This document shows positions 1 to 11,268 of a stretch of DNA of 64,000 bases, in pieces. The notes beneath the pieces were generated by a model. That model was not told the origin of the DNA. It was given only the letters and a program-made list of their open reading frames with translations, and ran no database searches. Each line of letters starts with the position of its first letter. Position 1 is the first letter of the stretch. Origin of the DNA: Zasmidium citrigriseum (Eukaryota; Ascomycota; Dothideomycetes; Mycosphaerellales; Mycosphaerellaceae); assembly GCA_002786025.1 (NCBI GenBank), contig NHNW01000024.1:186001-250000 (forward strand). The letters run 5' to 3'. A program made the translations under genes and the position numbers.

Positions 1-375
1 GGGGATCTCGTTGGTGGGGTGAGGTCGGCTGCGGGATGTCCGAGCCGAGCGGGATGGAGGCGATGTTCGAGATTGTTGCTGCTTTGCTAGCGATGGATGT
101 TCGAGATGGTATGTACACAACGAGCGACGCAATGGTGGGAAAGTAGTGTATTGGAGGGAGAGGGAGAGTGTAGGGTGGAAACTCAGCGCTGTCGCGGGAA
201 ACGTGTGCCTGCCCGACGACTCGTCATGGCAGTCTGGAGATGGCTGGGAGCGCGTGGCTGGGAGCTGCTGAAACACCACACCACCGACCAACACTTCTTC
301 ATTCGCGCGCTATAAATGCCCAACGGCCTGGCAACCTCACATCCCATCCACCGTCTTACAAACACCGGGTCCTCG
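1..375. other. Left-edge intergenic stretch
   Basis: No gene is supported here. Reading frames are short and lack recognisable protein wording. The stretch precedes the small LPAELRE gene that starts at 376 and probably carries its promoter and leader. A TATA-like run (ctataaatg) lies at about 309-317, some 60 bases before the chosen start codon. Confidence 0.5.
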
Positions 376-819
376 ATGCCACATGATATTCCGTCCGGAT
401 GCGCGCTGCTGGCGCTGCCGGCCGAGCTGAGAGAGGCAATATACCACTTCGTCGCGCTGGACGACCGCATCGCCTTTGCCGACCACCTCCGCCGCCCGTC
501 ATTGCTGCAAGCGAGCGAGCAGCTTCGCCAGGAATATGCCGCTGTCTTCTTCGCTGACGAGTTCTTGGTCTTTGACGCGTTTTATCGCGAGACGGCTTCC
601 TGGTGCGCCGTCGCTGGCAAAGCTGAGAAATTGGATCTCTTCGAGCGCGCCTCCTTCTTCGATATGATCGGCATCGCCAACAGTCCCGCAGGTGCGCAGA
701 GGTACTGCCAGAAGCACGCCGAGCATACTGTTCATTCCCGGTTTGACGTGAGCCATGGCATCATGACCATGTCCATCAATGGCGGCCCACGGCATTGGCT
801 GTATTCGATTCGAAGCTGA
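376..819 (+). CDS. Small LPAELRE (F-box-like/2EXR-type) protein, possibly incomplete
   Basis: The frame encodes 147 residues from the ATG at 376; an in-frame ATG at 316 would add 20 residues. Near the N-terminus (about residues 10-25) it reads LLALPAELREAIY, a phrase typical of a very large group of short, fast-evolving proteins in Dothideomycetes that resemble a degenerate F-box or 2EXR start. The function of this group is unknown. The C-terminus ends abruptly at 819, and a separate frame at 1006-1290 (containing WPDINFMDRCRRF) could be a remnant or an unspliced last exon; I found no splice pair that joins them in frame. A paralogue-like gene with the same phrase lies at 22439-23212. Confidence is good that it is coding, low on function and on the 3' end. 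Confidence 0.5.
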   Translation: MPHDIPSGCALLALPAELREAIYHFVALDDRIAFADHLRRPSLLQASEQLRQEYAAVFFADEFLVFDAFYRETASWCAVAGKAEKLDLFERASFFDMIGIANSPAGAQRYCQKHAEHTVHSRFDVSHGIMTMSINGGPRHWLYSIRS

Positions 820-3800
820 AAACTCTGGTCAAGATGGCTGCCAACTTGCACATCTCTGCAACGGCACCCCAAGAACCTCAAGTCTCTCGCTTGTCACCGT
901 GGTCGGTATCCTTGGCGAGGACGGGAAGTAACGGCCGGGACCATTCTTGCTCGCTTCGGGAGAGGAAGGCGCCAACCTCACTTCCCACAACATGCGCAGT
1001 GGGGAATGTCCATCACGTTGCAATCAGCTGAAGTATCTTTTCCGATGGCTGATGAGTGCTGTCGCTCACAACCTGGGACGGCATGCAGTCTCTGCCCGAT
1101 GCTGGAGGTCGAATGGCCGGATATCAACTTCATGGACCGGTGTCGTCGCTTCCGAAACACATTCCGACCACACAAAAGGCACTTCTTTGAAGGCGGCACT
1201 TGGCATCCGATCTTGAGACACTTCCTCGGTGACTGTCCTTTGGATCCAGATTCTCAAATGCCGTCGCTTGCCTTTTTGCATGACATCTAGGGCCTCGCTA
1301 TTGGCTGACATTTCGATAGTGTCAATTGATGGTGGGAATTGCAAAAGATGAATAAGGAGTGATTGGTGTCTGATGATGGAGCTGATTACCTGACTTGCAT
1401 CTACTGCTTGGGCACAGTCTGGAAGAAGTACACACTTCCCTCACATGCCCTCCATCTCTGCCCTAGGTTGACTAGGTCGCCTTTTCCGCACCTTTGTCCG
1501 CCAACACGTTTCTTCGTCTTCGCCGGCATCGCGTTCGATCTTCGCTGAATACGAACGAGACGTGAATCGATTCCGAATTCGCATCAGCACACTGCGATCT
1601 CTTTGTACCCGTTCTGTTGCGAATATCGGATATCTACAGTTCACCTTCTTGACCGGACTATTCTAGATAAGTCAACACGGGGCCGGATTGTACGCAAGTA
1701 CCTTCCATCCCCGGCCAGTACCAACCGATCCAGGCAGCCACGCGCAGGCCACGAGAGAGATCACATTGCTGCAAGGGCTGTATTGCGTGGCGTGAGCTTG
1801 CGGTGCTGGCGTCTGCGAAGTCGCGACACACAACGAGAGAATGCTGCACGAGGTTATAACAGACTCAGCCAAGCGCTAGCGTCATGAAAACGGCCCGGTC
1901 TGCGACAACGAGTCCTTTTCCAGCGATACCAAGTGTCTTACTATGGTTGCGACTATCGCCTCTTACTCACAAGAGGTACATGTCCCAATCGAGAGTCTCG
2001 GGGCCGACTATCTGAATGTGTCGGCCAGCGGTCAGCCGAGAACAACTCACAGAGCTTCTGGAAGCTGACACGACGATGGGTGACCTGGTCTCCAGGGGTG
2101 CTATGGTTCATCTCGCATACAACATTCGTGCGAAGTTTGTTCTGAGCCGCAGGGAGCTTCCATTCCCTGCGTTCTAGAAGGCTGGTTGTTTCATGCTTCG
2201 ACCAGGCTCACGACACCAGCACTTGGCACTACACTGGCGCGTATCAAGTCGGTGGGCGGAGTGTGGAATGACCGGACGAGAGGGGATACGCTCTATGCAG
2301 GAAGTGCAGTCTCCTGTCACGGCCTCCAGTAAGGATACCGTCCCACATCACAGAGTGGATGCTGGAAGAATCATGAAGAGGAGACGTTCGGCAGATGGTC
2401 ATTGTCAGCCTTGCACTCGTGTTCGCCAAGCGGTCCGCAAAGGCTCAGTCACGCGCACTTCCTCTGCTAGGGAAAGCGCTCTTGGACCACTCGACATGCG
2501 ATGAGCAGACCGGACAATGCATGTCCGTTTTCGGACGACACTATTGCCCTCATTGCGCCCCAGCAATTCAGAAAGACATGAGTTTCTGGATCGAGATCAA
2601 AACTGGTCCGTTGCGGGTTGCCAACTCTCGCGACTCACGATGCGGTGCTTCATCTCTCACATCGCCTCCGCACGACTCACGTTGAATTCATTCGACTCAC
2701 GTTGCTTCTCAGTACGCAATATGCTTGACTCTGACGCACCCTGCAAAGTCTCGTGGCACAATTTAAAGACATTGGTACATGCACACACATGGTGAGCTTG
2801 ACCACACACAACAGGATCGCCACAAGCTCTTCGCTGCTTCGCAAGTCTGCCAGTCGTTGTCAATGAGATTGCCCTCTTCAAGGTGACCTGGGCTTCACAT
2901 TTCGTTGCCCTCAAGTTCGGTCTATCGGGCCTACTTTCCAGCGTCACATGGGACACTTGGGCTCCAATCTCCAAGACAGTCGTGCTCGAGGCGAGGAAAG
3001 ATCTTGGGTTACCAGGGCTTGCTGTCTTTGTCGGTCGTTAGTGAATACGACGTACGCGGTCGCAGATCTGCTGGTTTGCGACAGTGGATCTCTCTTCCAG
3101 GGAGCTGGTCACAATCCTGGGGGACCCTAAGGTCAGCCTCCCTGGACCTGGTCATTCATCATCGCGACAGGCCTCTATGTACCTCTACATGGCAACCTAG
3201 CTGGCTGGAGCAGGCCTCCCGGAAAGGCATTACGGGAGGCATTGAGCTATCCAGCTACCTAGCTGTCTATGCACCAGGCAGTTGCAAGGGATCCGTGCTC
3301 AGTATCTCATTTTTGAAAGTCTGTCGCTACGACAGCCATTCCAAAGCCCTGAGTGCGAGAGGCTTGGTATTGGTACCACAGATGACAGAAGCTTGTCGTT
3401 CCCAATGCACCGGCACGCCTGACGTTTCTGACGTTGTCGCAGCTGACACAGGGCCAAAGATGTCCAATCACAGAACACAAGCACATCACCCCGGTGAGGG
3501 CATTGGAAGTGCCCTCTCTGCTCTCATGCCTGGCCTCTCCAGCCTCGCAGCTTGGCGGCACCGCCGTCTGAATAACAGTCATCCGGACAAGTCTAGCCGG
3601 CACCTGCCCTCTCGAGGACTTCCTGGATGCTTATCACTCGCGACATCTGAAGTTCTGGTTGCCCTATTGCCATCCCTGAAAATCGCTCTGATTGGTGGCT
3701 CTCTTTCCAGAAGATGTCTCGAATGTGCGGATCCGCAGAAGAACATCCAGGACCTTTTCGATGGAAAAGAGATTGATGCGGTTCGGAAATTTGTCCATCC

Positions 3801-5938
3801 AATCGCCTCTCGTCCCGTATACTGCTTTCCGACTACACCGTTCTTCTCGAAACCTCACTTCTTCTTGTCCGACACGGCCCGTGTTGGAAGGACACCTCTC
3901 CGTCCCCCACGGAGTCGACGTCCGTTCTCTCTTGGCTCTTGCCAGGGCCCATACTCATGACCCCAGTCACCCAACCTTCCACGCGGATAACGACTTGGCA
4001 AGGGACGCGGCCTCACCCGTCCCAAGCGCCCTGCGTGACCTCTCCTCCTTGAACCTCGAGGGATGGCACATGCCCCCCTCCCTCCCTTCCGCTGGCGGTC
4101 AACAGCGCGAGGCCAGCTGTTACTTCGTACCTGGACGTCACACCGCACCGCGTCGTCATACGCGTCCACCTTCACCGACACAAGCGGCGTTGTTTGTTGT
4201 CAGCCATTGCCACAACAACCGCCAATGACGCAGGAGGTAGGTACGGTATCACCTGTCGATGCCATCATATCAACTCCTACCCCTCTCGACCATAAGGTGG
4301 CGGTGGAAAGTACCATCCCATACCTCTCCTCTCCTCCGCTCTGGTTCTCATCTTCGATCACATCCGCCTGCGTTCCTATTCCCACAGTCTCTTCTCTTTC
4401 GCCACCAACACTGTATCCACCGCTCTGCTTACTGAACCCCTGAGAAGATGATTTCATTTGCCTCTTACCCCTTGGATATATGACTTCACTCGCCTCTTGG
4501 CTTTCAACCTCACTCGCTGACTTGTCTCGTACCTATCCTCTTCCTTGAAGCTATGATTTCATATCCCCTCCCTGGCGAGATATGATGGAGAACAGACATA
4601 TGACGGCGCAAGTCATCGCTGTTTCCAACACTCCACCCAGGTGAAATTTCCTAACTTCTTCCTATGTTCTCCCACGGTCTATGTTCCTTTGCCACACCTT
4701 CTGTTTCCTTGTATGCTATGACGTTGATTGATGAGGGATTTGGATTTCGTCTCGAATTGCTATGTGTTGTGGGTCTTCTTGAGCCAGGCAGGCAACAACC
4801 CTCTCCTAACCCTTGGACGTTTCCATCCCTCTACCACTCCTCTCTCCCGTCCCTACCCTTCCCCTCATCCCTTACCCCTTCTGGACCCCTCTTTCTGCAC
4901 CATCTCACATATCCCAGCAGCACCGATATCAATCTGACAGCCAGGCTGGGCCTACGTCAAACCCACTGGCCCCCAATGCTCCCAAATTTCTACCATGTGT
5001 ACGGTTTGCCACAATGACGATGAACGCTCTTCATACCGTCAAACGGCTCATGTGGACGAGTTGCTCGTTATCAAAGGCTCGACTCCACTCGCTCGTGCCG
5101 TACACCTGGTCCCCTTACCGTATGCTACTTGACATTCATTTCCCGACGTCGATATCTCGCTTCACGCGCGCGCGCGATCCAAAGCATGTGGAAAATGCGA
5201 ACAAATGCGAAAGGTCCCCTGCGTCTCTTGGCTCTCCTCTGACATTCACTCATCGGATTGCGAATGACGTCAGTTGGATTTTCACATGTCAGGACAACTT
5301 TCAACTTCCAGAATTCGCGGAGGAGACCCGCAGGTGTCGCTCACGGAGGGGTGAAAGGTGTGTTGAATGATCTCCTTGGACCCCCTCTTTTCGTTTCAGC
5401 TGCGTCTCACAGAGGGATTGGGGAAGCGTCGGGTGGGACATTACTCTGGTATAGAGCACAAATTCAACGCAGTTCGCTATCATCGCACCCAAGTCACTCG
5501 CATAGCAAGAGGCAACAGCCACATCTATCCCTGAGGAGGACATGAAGGAGTGGAAAGACTGCCCGTCCTGCTCATGTACCTCTCTACACCTCACAACGTG
5601 GCAACCTGCAGAGAAAAGGGCAAAGGTATTGCAATACACCAAGATGTATCATCCTCTTACTCGCACGCTATGTAGTATCGAATGCGCCCGATCTAATACA
5701 CATACGCACACTTCCCCAGCCCCAGGCCTCAGCCAGTCGCTGCAAACGTAAGAAAAGCAGACTCCCCTTGCCTCCCCGTCCCAAAATGCATCATGTCATT
5801 CATTAGCCATGAACGCCGGTACCAGTTCGTGCCCATCCCTGTAGTAGTAGTAAAAGTCGAAGTCGTGATGATAAGATGCGCTCATTCGATTGGAGCGGCT
5901 TCAGGTTGTCGCGAGAACCAGCTGCCGGGTAAAAGATG
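820..5938. other. Gene-poor 5.1-kb stretch
   Basis: Apart from the orphan frame at 2905-3960, no gene can be supported. The part from about 3880 to 5000 is strikingly C/T-rich on the plus strand, which opens long but low-complexity frames. A nested inverted repeat sits at 3199-3256. Three copies of CGACTCACG followed by A/T and TG occur between about 2630 and 2710. An alternating CG run lies near 5165-5175. The right end is downstream of the Ariadne ligase stop codon and should hold its 3' untranslated region. Confidence 0.5.
2905..3960 (+). other. Orphan open frame of unknown status
   Basis: This frame is open for 351 codons, unusually long for a non-coding part of this window. The codon at 2905 is TTG, so an ATG-started product would begin at 3382 and be 192 residues long. 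The translation is rich in Ser, Arg, Pro, His and Cys and shows no domain I recognise; it looks like chance translation of a stop-poor sequence more than like a folded protein. Its 3' third overlaps a C/T-rich tract, which lowers the chance of stop codons. I list it because of its length, not because I recognise it. Confidence 0.15.
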
Positions 5939-7631
5939 CTAGCTCAACTCAACATTGAACTCCCAGTTCTCTGCAAACAAGTCAGCATATATTCGCACAA
6001 AACCTCGAGAATCTGGTTCCACTCACGTTCTTTCAAGTTTTTGGCGGTGTCGTCAAGCAGGATGATACGGCGTCGGTTGCAGTACGACGTCTTGTCCATC
6101 ATCTCGACTTTCAGACCCGCGAGACTCTCGACCGGCTTCTCGAACATCTCGGACAGGTTCTCCACAGCCATTTCCAGATCCTTCTGGTTGTCCTCGAAGA
6201 TCTCGGTCTGGTTGTTGCGGGCGAGGTAGTAGGCAAAGGCATAAGTCCACTTGAGCGTCTGCCGGCACTGCTGCAACGCCTGAGAAGCGTTTTCGAGGAA
6301 CTGCACTTCGATCCAAGACAGACCAGACTGGTTCTGGAGGAGCGTCATCTTCTTCTCCGTCTTGAAGTAGATGTCACGGTCCAGCTTGGCCGACTGCTCG
6401 TGGTTGGCGTAGCGGTTGTAGTAGTGGAGGTAGCGCTCCAATGACTGCCGGCTCTTGGCTTGCGCATCTCGGGCATCGGTGCCACTCTTCTCCTCGAACC
6501 GATTGCAGTTGTACCAACTCGTGCCGTGCTCGGACCACACGCCCATGCACATCCAGCAGAACTCGTGTCTGCACTTTCTGCACGTCATATGGTTGCAACC
6601 TCCGTTCTTCTCAATGGTCGAATTGCACTTGGGGCATTCCTTCGTATTGGCTGATATCCAATTCGCGGTCTCGCTGTCGTCCTCGCACTTCTTCAACCAC
6701 TTCTTCACGAGCGAGCAGGGGCATGGCTGGTGATCGGCAAGCGTGCAGCCGAAGCAGAAAGCGTGCTTGCAGTCGCAGTGCACGGTAGGCACAATGCGGT
6801 TCAAGTCGCGCTTCTTGACTCCGCACTCGACCGCGTAGACGCACTCGGGTGCGGGGCACCACTTCAGGTTCTCCTTATCGTCGACGTATGTGCGCATCAA
6901 GAGCTCGTGGTAGCGGTCGGTCAGGTCGGATGTTACAAGCAGGTCCAGTGATTTGGCATCCACAATCTTATTGCAGCCGTCGCCGGGACACTTTATCCGC
7001 GCTGCCTCGCCCTCTTCCCGAATCTTTTGACCCAGGTATTGCCGGTAGCAGTTGATACAGAAGCGGTGGCCGCACTTCATGGCGAAGCTCTGCAGGCCCG
7101 GCTCGTCTTCGCAGCAGATATCGCAGACAAAGCCGTCGATTGTCTCGATCCGAGGTGGGTCTCGCTCAATGTCCTGTCCCAAACCAGCCTTCTCTAGCAC
7201 CTCCTCTTGATTGTCCATGTACTGCTCAATCAGTCGCTCCTTGTTCCATCTCGCAAATCGTAGGAGGATCGCGGTCTGTTCGTGTGGTTGCTCGAGTAGG
7301 GTAGCCACCTCGGCCACCTGCCGGTCTTGCTGGGCCTGGATGTCCTCGGGGCTGTAGACCTTGAAGTCGACCTCGAAAGCCTTTTTCTGAGGTTTCAGGT
7401 CCTTCTCGTTAGTGTCGAACGCGCCTTCGTCCTGGAAATCATCGTCGAGTTCCACATCGGAGTCTAGGGTCACTGTCAGCCTATCTCGTGCACCGAACCT
7501 CGTGTGATCACGCCGGTATATTGAGACTACTTACCAGCAGCGCCGAAATCCACACTACTGTCGGCGTCGTTCATGTCGAGGTCCATGTCGTCCTCGGAGG
7601 ACATCTGGCTGAAGTCATCCTCGGAATCCAT
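5939..7631 (-). CDS. Ariadne-type RBR E3 ubiquitin ligase
   Basis: Three exons on the minus strand: 7535-7631, 6027-7463 and 5939-5970, giving 521 residues. The first intron has donor GTAAGT and the second GTGAGT. The last exon restores the family ending NWEFNVELS; without splicing the frame would run into unrelated sequence. Order of parts: acidic N-terminus (MDSEDDFSQMSSEDDMD), UBA-like region, RING1 from about residue 146 (CDIC...CGHRFC), IBR, then Rcat/RING2 with the catalytic cysteine in NGGCNHMTC near residue 322, then the helical Ariadne domain. RBR ligases take ubiquitin from an E2 onto that cysteine before passing it to a substrate; the Ariadne domain usually autoinhibits and is relieved by neddylated cullins. 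An in-frame ATG at 7805 could extend the protein by 58 residues; I prefer 7631 because the acidic start matches the family. Confidence 0.93.
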
Positions 7632-8268
7632 GGCCTTCTCGGAGGCGAGTGTCTGGGGAGTTGCCGGCAGAGCGGCGTCGGGATGTGCGGTCTTGCTCGC
7701 CTTGCGCTGGGTCAAGGCGTCTGGCGAGTCGTCGTCGAGGGTGGCGGCGGTGGACGTCCTCTTGCGAGTGGCCGGTGGAGGCGTGGTGAAGGAGGAGGGG
7801 CGCACGAGCTGCTTGGAGCAACTCGGCGGCGTCGAGGTGGGGAGGGGCGGTGTATCGTGACTCGTCGGCCGGCGAGGCGGTGTTTGTGGCAGCAGGTGTA
7901 GAGAGAAGAGTCACTCGCGTTTCAGGCAGCTGATCGCGGAGCAGGAAGAGGAGCGATGGAGGGTCTGTGGTGTCATAGGGCCCGCTTACCTAACGGCCCG
8001 AACGCCGCTACGAATCCGGCCGGTGAATGAATTGGACAAAGGAAGGCGAGAAACAAATTCACTCATTGTCCACACCCATTTCTAGATTTAGTACATGCCA
8101 CTGATGTTTATGGTATCACCGGGAAAGGCGTAGCTGAGGTTGTCGACGACATACTAAGAATAGAGGCAGCAGCAACTTTCTCCCGAAAACATTAAAAGAA
8201 CCAGGGATATAGTAGTCCGATGCTCTCTTTTCCTATGCATACACCTAAACTTGCCGATCATAGCACAC
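7632..8268. other. Intergenic: ligase promoter and eIF2B epsilon flank
   Basis: This stretch lies between the start of the Ariadne ligase and the stop of eIF2B epsilon, both on the minus strand in the order eIF2B epsilon then ligase. It should hold the ligase promoter and leader and the eIF2B epsilon 3' end. The part near 7632-7914 is open in the ligase frame, so a longer ligase N-terminus remains possible. No separate gene is seen. Confidence 0.5.
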
Positions 8269-10401
8269 TCAGTCTTCCTCATCAGAGTCATCCTCGCTAT
8301 CGTCCTCATCGTCGTCCTCACACAACACCTTGACAAGTTGCTCAGTCTCCTTCCTCACAGCAGTCAAGTCATCATTTGCCGTACTCCTTTCGTCGTTCCA
8401 CCACGTCTCAAACCCTTCCGCCTCGATCAAATCGTTCGTCGCCAGCGCGTTCGACATGAAAAGCATCATCTTCTCCCCTTGAGCCCGATGCGTGAGATCC
8501 GCCTGAATGAACAGCAAGAACTCCGCCTGCTCGTCCTCTTCATCGGATGATACACATCCCTTGACGAGGCGATTGTATTGAGGGAAGAGAGTCTCTGCGG
8601 CGTCTTTGGGCGATTTCCCGCTCTCGACGAGGTTCGAGACTCGCTTGTTGAAGGCCACAGCGAGGGCCCGTCGGACTTGCTTGTCTTCGGCGTTGGCTGT
8701 CAAACGCATACTCTTCAGTTCGAGCTGCATGGTATCGGGGTCGGTGCCCTTCTTCATGTCGTCGAATAAGCTGTTGACTGCTTCGCGATGGAACTCTTGC
8801 ACGCTACTCTTGTTCTCGCCGCTCTCCTCGGAATCGATTGATGCGAAACTATCGCTTCTGGTCGAACCGGCTCGTGCGCTCGAAGGTTCGTAGTCATCAT
8901 CGTCCTCTTCATCCGAGTCAAAAGTCGAGATATCGTCTACTGAAAGGTCCATATTCTGCATGCCGATGAGTAGCGCTTCCGCAACCTCCTCTTCCTCTTC
9001 CTCATCAAACTTCAAATGGTAGCCGAGGCCGTCCTCGCCGACAATCTTGGGATCCGCAGGGACTTGTACAACTTCGTCTGAATCTTGTCCACGCTTTCGC
9101 TTGAGTGTCGTCACTCTTCGTTCGCCAGAGATTGTGGTTTCATCTGACACTTTCGCACCGTACGAGATCAAAGCTCCGCGCTCGACTTTGCAGCGGCTGC
9201 CAATCGAAGCCTCGTTGGCGATGACAGCTTTTTCAATAGTCGTGTCGTCGCCAATTCTCGCATCATCCCAGATGTAGGCTCCATCAATTTTCACTCTGTC
9301 TCCGATCACACATCTCCGCCCAATGACGCTGTTCGTGATGTTGGTGTTCTCGCCTACTGATGTCGCCTTGCCTAAAACGCAATTCCGTCCGACCATACTA
9401 GATCTGGCCAGAACGACTCCCTCTTCGCGATATACACGGCCCTTGTGAAGTTGGAAAGTCTGGCCTGCCACAAGGTTGGTGTCGGGTGTGAGCGGGTACG
9501 TCCATCTCGAGACAACATCCTTGCTGATCGCATCATACGCCTGCAGATTCTTGACTCTTGCCGCATACTCTTCGCTGACAATGTGCGTATGAATGAGGAA
9601 GCCAAAAGTCTCGAAGTCCTTCAGAATGCCGTATAGAAAGCCGCGCCTCGGCAGCTGCCAGTCGAAGTTGTCGGTGTACTGCGCCAACACATTCGGCGTG
9701 CAGATGTCGATTCCGCAGTCAATGAGATCCTCTCGAACGTCCAGATCCACGTGATCTTTCAGTACCTCGCCAGGCACGTCCAGCATCGGAGTCTGACCGG
9801 GTCTGATCTGCTCGTAGTGCACACAGCGTCCCGTGTGCTCGTCGATGACGAAAGTAGGTCGCATATGAGTCGGCTTCGTCCGGTGACTGTCTCCCGCTTC
9901 GCGCAGCACCATGGTCATGATCGCATTCTTATCCTTCTCCCTCCGTGCGCGATGTGCTGCCAGTGCACCCTCAAGCGAGATATTCGCAACCACATCTCCA
10001 TAAACGCAAATGAAGTCACCGACAATCAAGCCCTTCTGGTCTATGTCTCGCATGCAGTCGCCCACAGATCTCGAAGTGGATCGGATGATTTCCAGAGAGA
10101 AAGGCGCGGTATTGCTCATCCATTTCGAGTTCTGGAGGTACTCCTCCACGGTATCGGTGTGGTTTCCGCAGTAAAGAAAGACCTCCTCAGCTCCCGATCC
10201 AGCAAGAAACTCCAGCGTGTACTCGATCAGCGGTGTGTTGGCCAGAGGCAGGAGGCATCGCGGTCGCTCTATAGAAAAAGGATTGAATCTCGTCTCGAAA
10301 GAGTCACATAGGACGACAGCTTGTAGAGGTTCCTGTCGCTCGTCTTCGGCACCTTTCTTGTCTTTGGCGTTGCCGCCGCCCTTCTTTCCTTTGGGTGGCA
10401 T
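8269..10401 (-). CDS. GCD6: Translation initiation factor eIF2B epsilon subunit (GCD6)
   Basis: A single exon encodes 710 residues, the usual size for this subunit. It begins with a lysine- and glycine-rich tail (MPPKGKKGGG), followed by the nucleotidyl-transferase-like domain (LQAVVLCDSF, RPRCLLPLANTPLIEY). A left-handed beta-helix of hexapeptide repeats follows (NSVIGRRCVIGDRVKIDGAYIWDDARIG region), then an acidic linker (FDSDEEDDDDYEP). The C-terminal HEAT/W2 catalytic domain ends in an acidic run (EDDDEDDSEDDSDEED). The protein is the catalytic guanine-nucleotide exchange subunit that reloads eIF2 with GTP; its inhibition by phosphorylated eIF2 drives the general amino acid control response in the cytosol. 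Upstream, at 10638-10811, lies a regularly spaced group of CCAAT boxes. Confidence 0.97.
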   Translation of the reverse strand: MPPKGKKGGGNAKDKKGAEDERQEPLQAVVLCDSFETRFNPFSIERPRCLLPLANTPLIEYTLEFLAGSGAEEVFLYCGNHTDTVEEYLQNSKWMSNTAPFSLEIIRSTSRSVGDCMRDIDQKGLIVGDFICVYGDVVANISLEGALAAHRARREKDKNAIMTMVLREAGDSHRTKPTHMRPTFVIDEHTGRCVHYEQIRPGQTPMLDVPGEVLKDHVDLDVREDLIDCGIDICTPNVLAQYTDNFDWQLPRRGFLYGILKDFETFGFLIHTHIVSEEYAARVKNLQAYDAISKDVVSRWTYPLTPDTNLVAGQTFQLHKGRVYREEGVVLARSSMVGRNCVLGKATSVGENTNITNSVIGRRCVIGDRVKIDGAYIWDDARIGDDTTIEKAVIANEASIGSRCKVERGALISYGAKVSDETTISGERRVTTLKRKRGQDSDEVVQVPADPKIVGEDGLGYHLKFDEEEEEEVAEALLIGMQNMDLSVDDISTFDSDEEDDDDYEPSSARAGSTRSDSFASIDSEESGENKSSVQEFHREAVNSLFDDMKKGTDPDTMQLELKSMRLTANAEDKQVRRALAVAFNKRVSNLVESGKSPKDAAETLFPQYNRLVKGCVSSDEEDEQAEFLLFIQADLTHRAQGEKMMLFMSNALATNDLIEAEGFETWWNDERSTANDDLTAVRKETEQLVKVLCEDDDEDDSEDDSDEED

Positions 10402-11268
10402 CTTGACAGGATTTGATGTTGACGGGCTCGAGCAAGTCGAACGTGGGATTTATGGCCTTCGCGTCAGTCTTTGTATTGACTCAGACCTTCAGAGTCAGTC
10501 TCTGTCCCGTGGAAGGTCGATTCTCCAGTGCCTTGGGTTGACGTGGATGTAAGATTGAATACCTCGAATGTTTGAAGTCGACTCATCTGTGCCAAGCCTC
10601 TCGCTTAGTAAACCTTCTTCCAGTTAAACTAAAACCTACCAATATTTCATTGGTAATTAGTTAGGAAAATTAGGCCTGTATTTACATGAAGCTGGTGGTG
10701 AAGATTGGTTCAGATGTAAGTGAAGTCAGCAATAAGGATTGGTTTGGGTTTAAGTGAAGTCATCAACAACGATTGGTTCGGTTTAAGTGAAGTCAGCAGT
10801 AAAGATTCGGTAAGACTAAAGCAAAGCTACTAATAAATCACATATATAAAATCTACGCTTTAGGCCCAACTCATGCACACAACAACCATTTCTCAAATTC
10901 TCTTGCATTCAATACTAAACTACTCTCAAACGGACTGCGCAAGGCTTCTATAACTACCTGCAATCCGTCTCTCACAGCTCCTACGCAGAGCGAAGCTGGA
11001 CCATCACCTCCCTCGAAAATTCATTAGATCCAGGCTTCCTTCCTAGATCCGACCAAATCGACCCAACACAAAAAACGACAATGCACCACGCGCCTTCCTG
11101 CTCTTTCGCAACAACAGAAAAACGCACACGAAGATTCCACCTGCTGGAAGGTGGTTTGGTGCCTTTTCTCCTATCCAACGCGAGGATATCTACATATGTA
11201 CAGAAGCACATAAAAAATTGGAGGGGGAGGAGGTTATCATCCATTCAAGACGGACTCTCTGGCTGCAG
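10402..11268. other. Intergenic between SKN7 and eIF2B epsilon
   Basis: Both flanking genes are on the minus strand, so this stretch holds the SKN7 3' region and the eIF2B epsilon promoter. It is more AT-rich than its surroundings around 10600-10950 and contains the short tandem repeats with CCAAT boxes described separately. No coding sequence is supported. Confidence 0.55.
10638..10811 (-). promoter_or_regulatory. Phased CCAAT-box repeat cluster upstream of eIF2B epsilon
   Basis: ATTGG (CCAAT on the minus strand, the sense strand of eIF2B epsilon) occurs at 10649-10653, 10704-10708, 10738-10742 and 10772-10776. A plus-strand CCAAT is at 10639-10643, and a decayed copy (ATTCGG) is at about 10805. 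The last three intact copies are exactly 34 bases apart because each lies in a tandem unit sharing TTTAAGTGAAGTCA wording. The pair at 10638-10654 forms an inverted repeat, ACCAAT and ATTGGT, around five bases. CCAAT boxes are bound by the HAP/CBC complex in fungi. The distance to the eIF2B epsilon start is about 240-375 bases, so a promoter role is plausible but unproven. Confidence 0.45.

Noticed and set aside
7632..7805. N-terminal extension of the Ariadne ligase to the ATG at 7805
   Set aside because: The frame is open, but the added residues look like untranslated leader and the family normally starts at the acidic stretch; not fully excluded.
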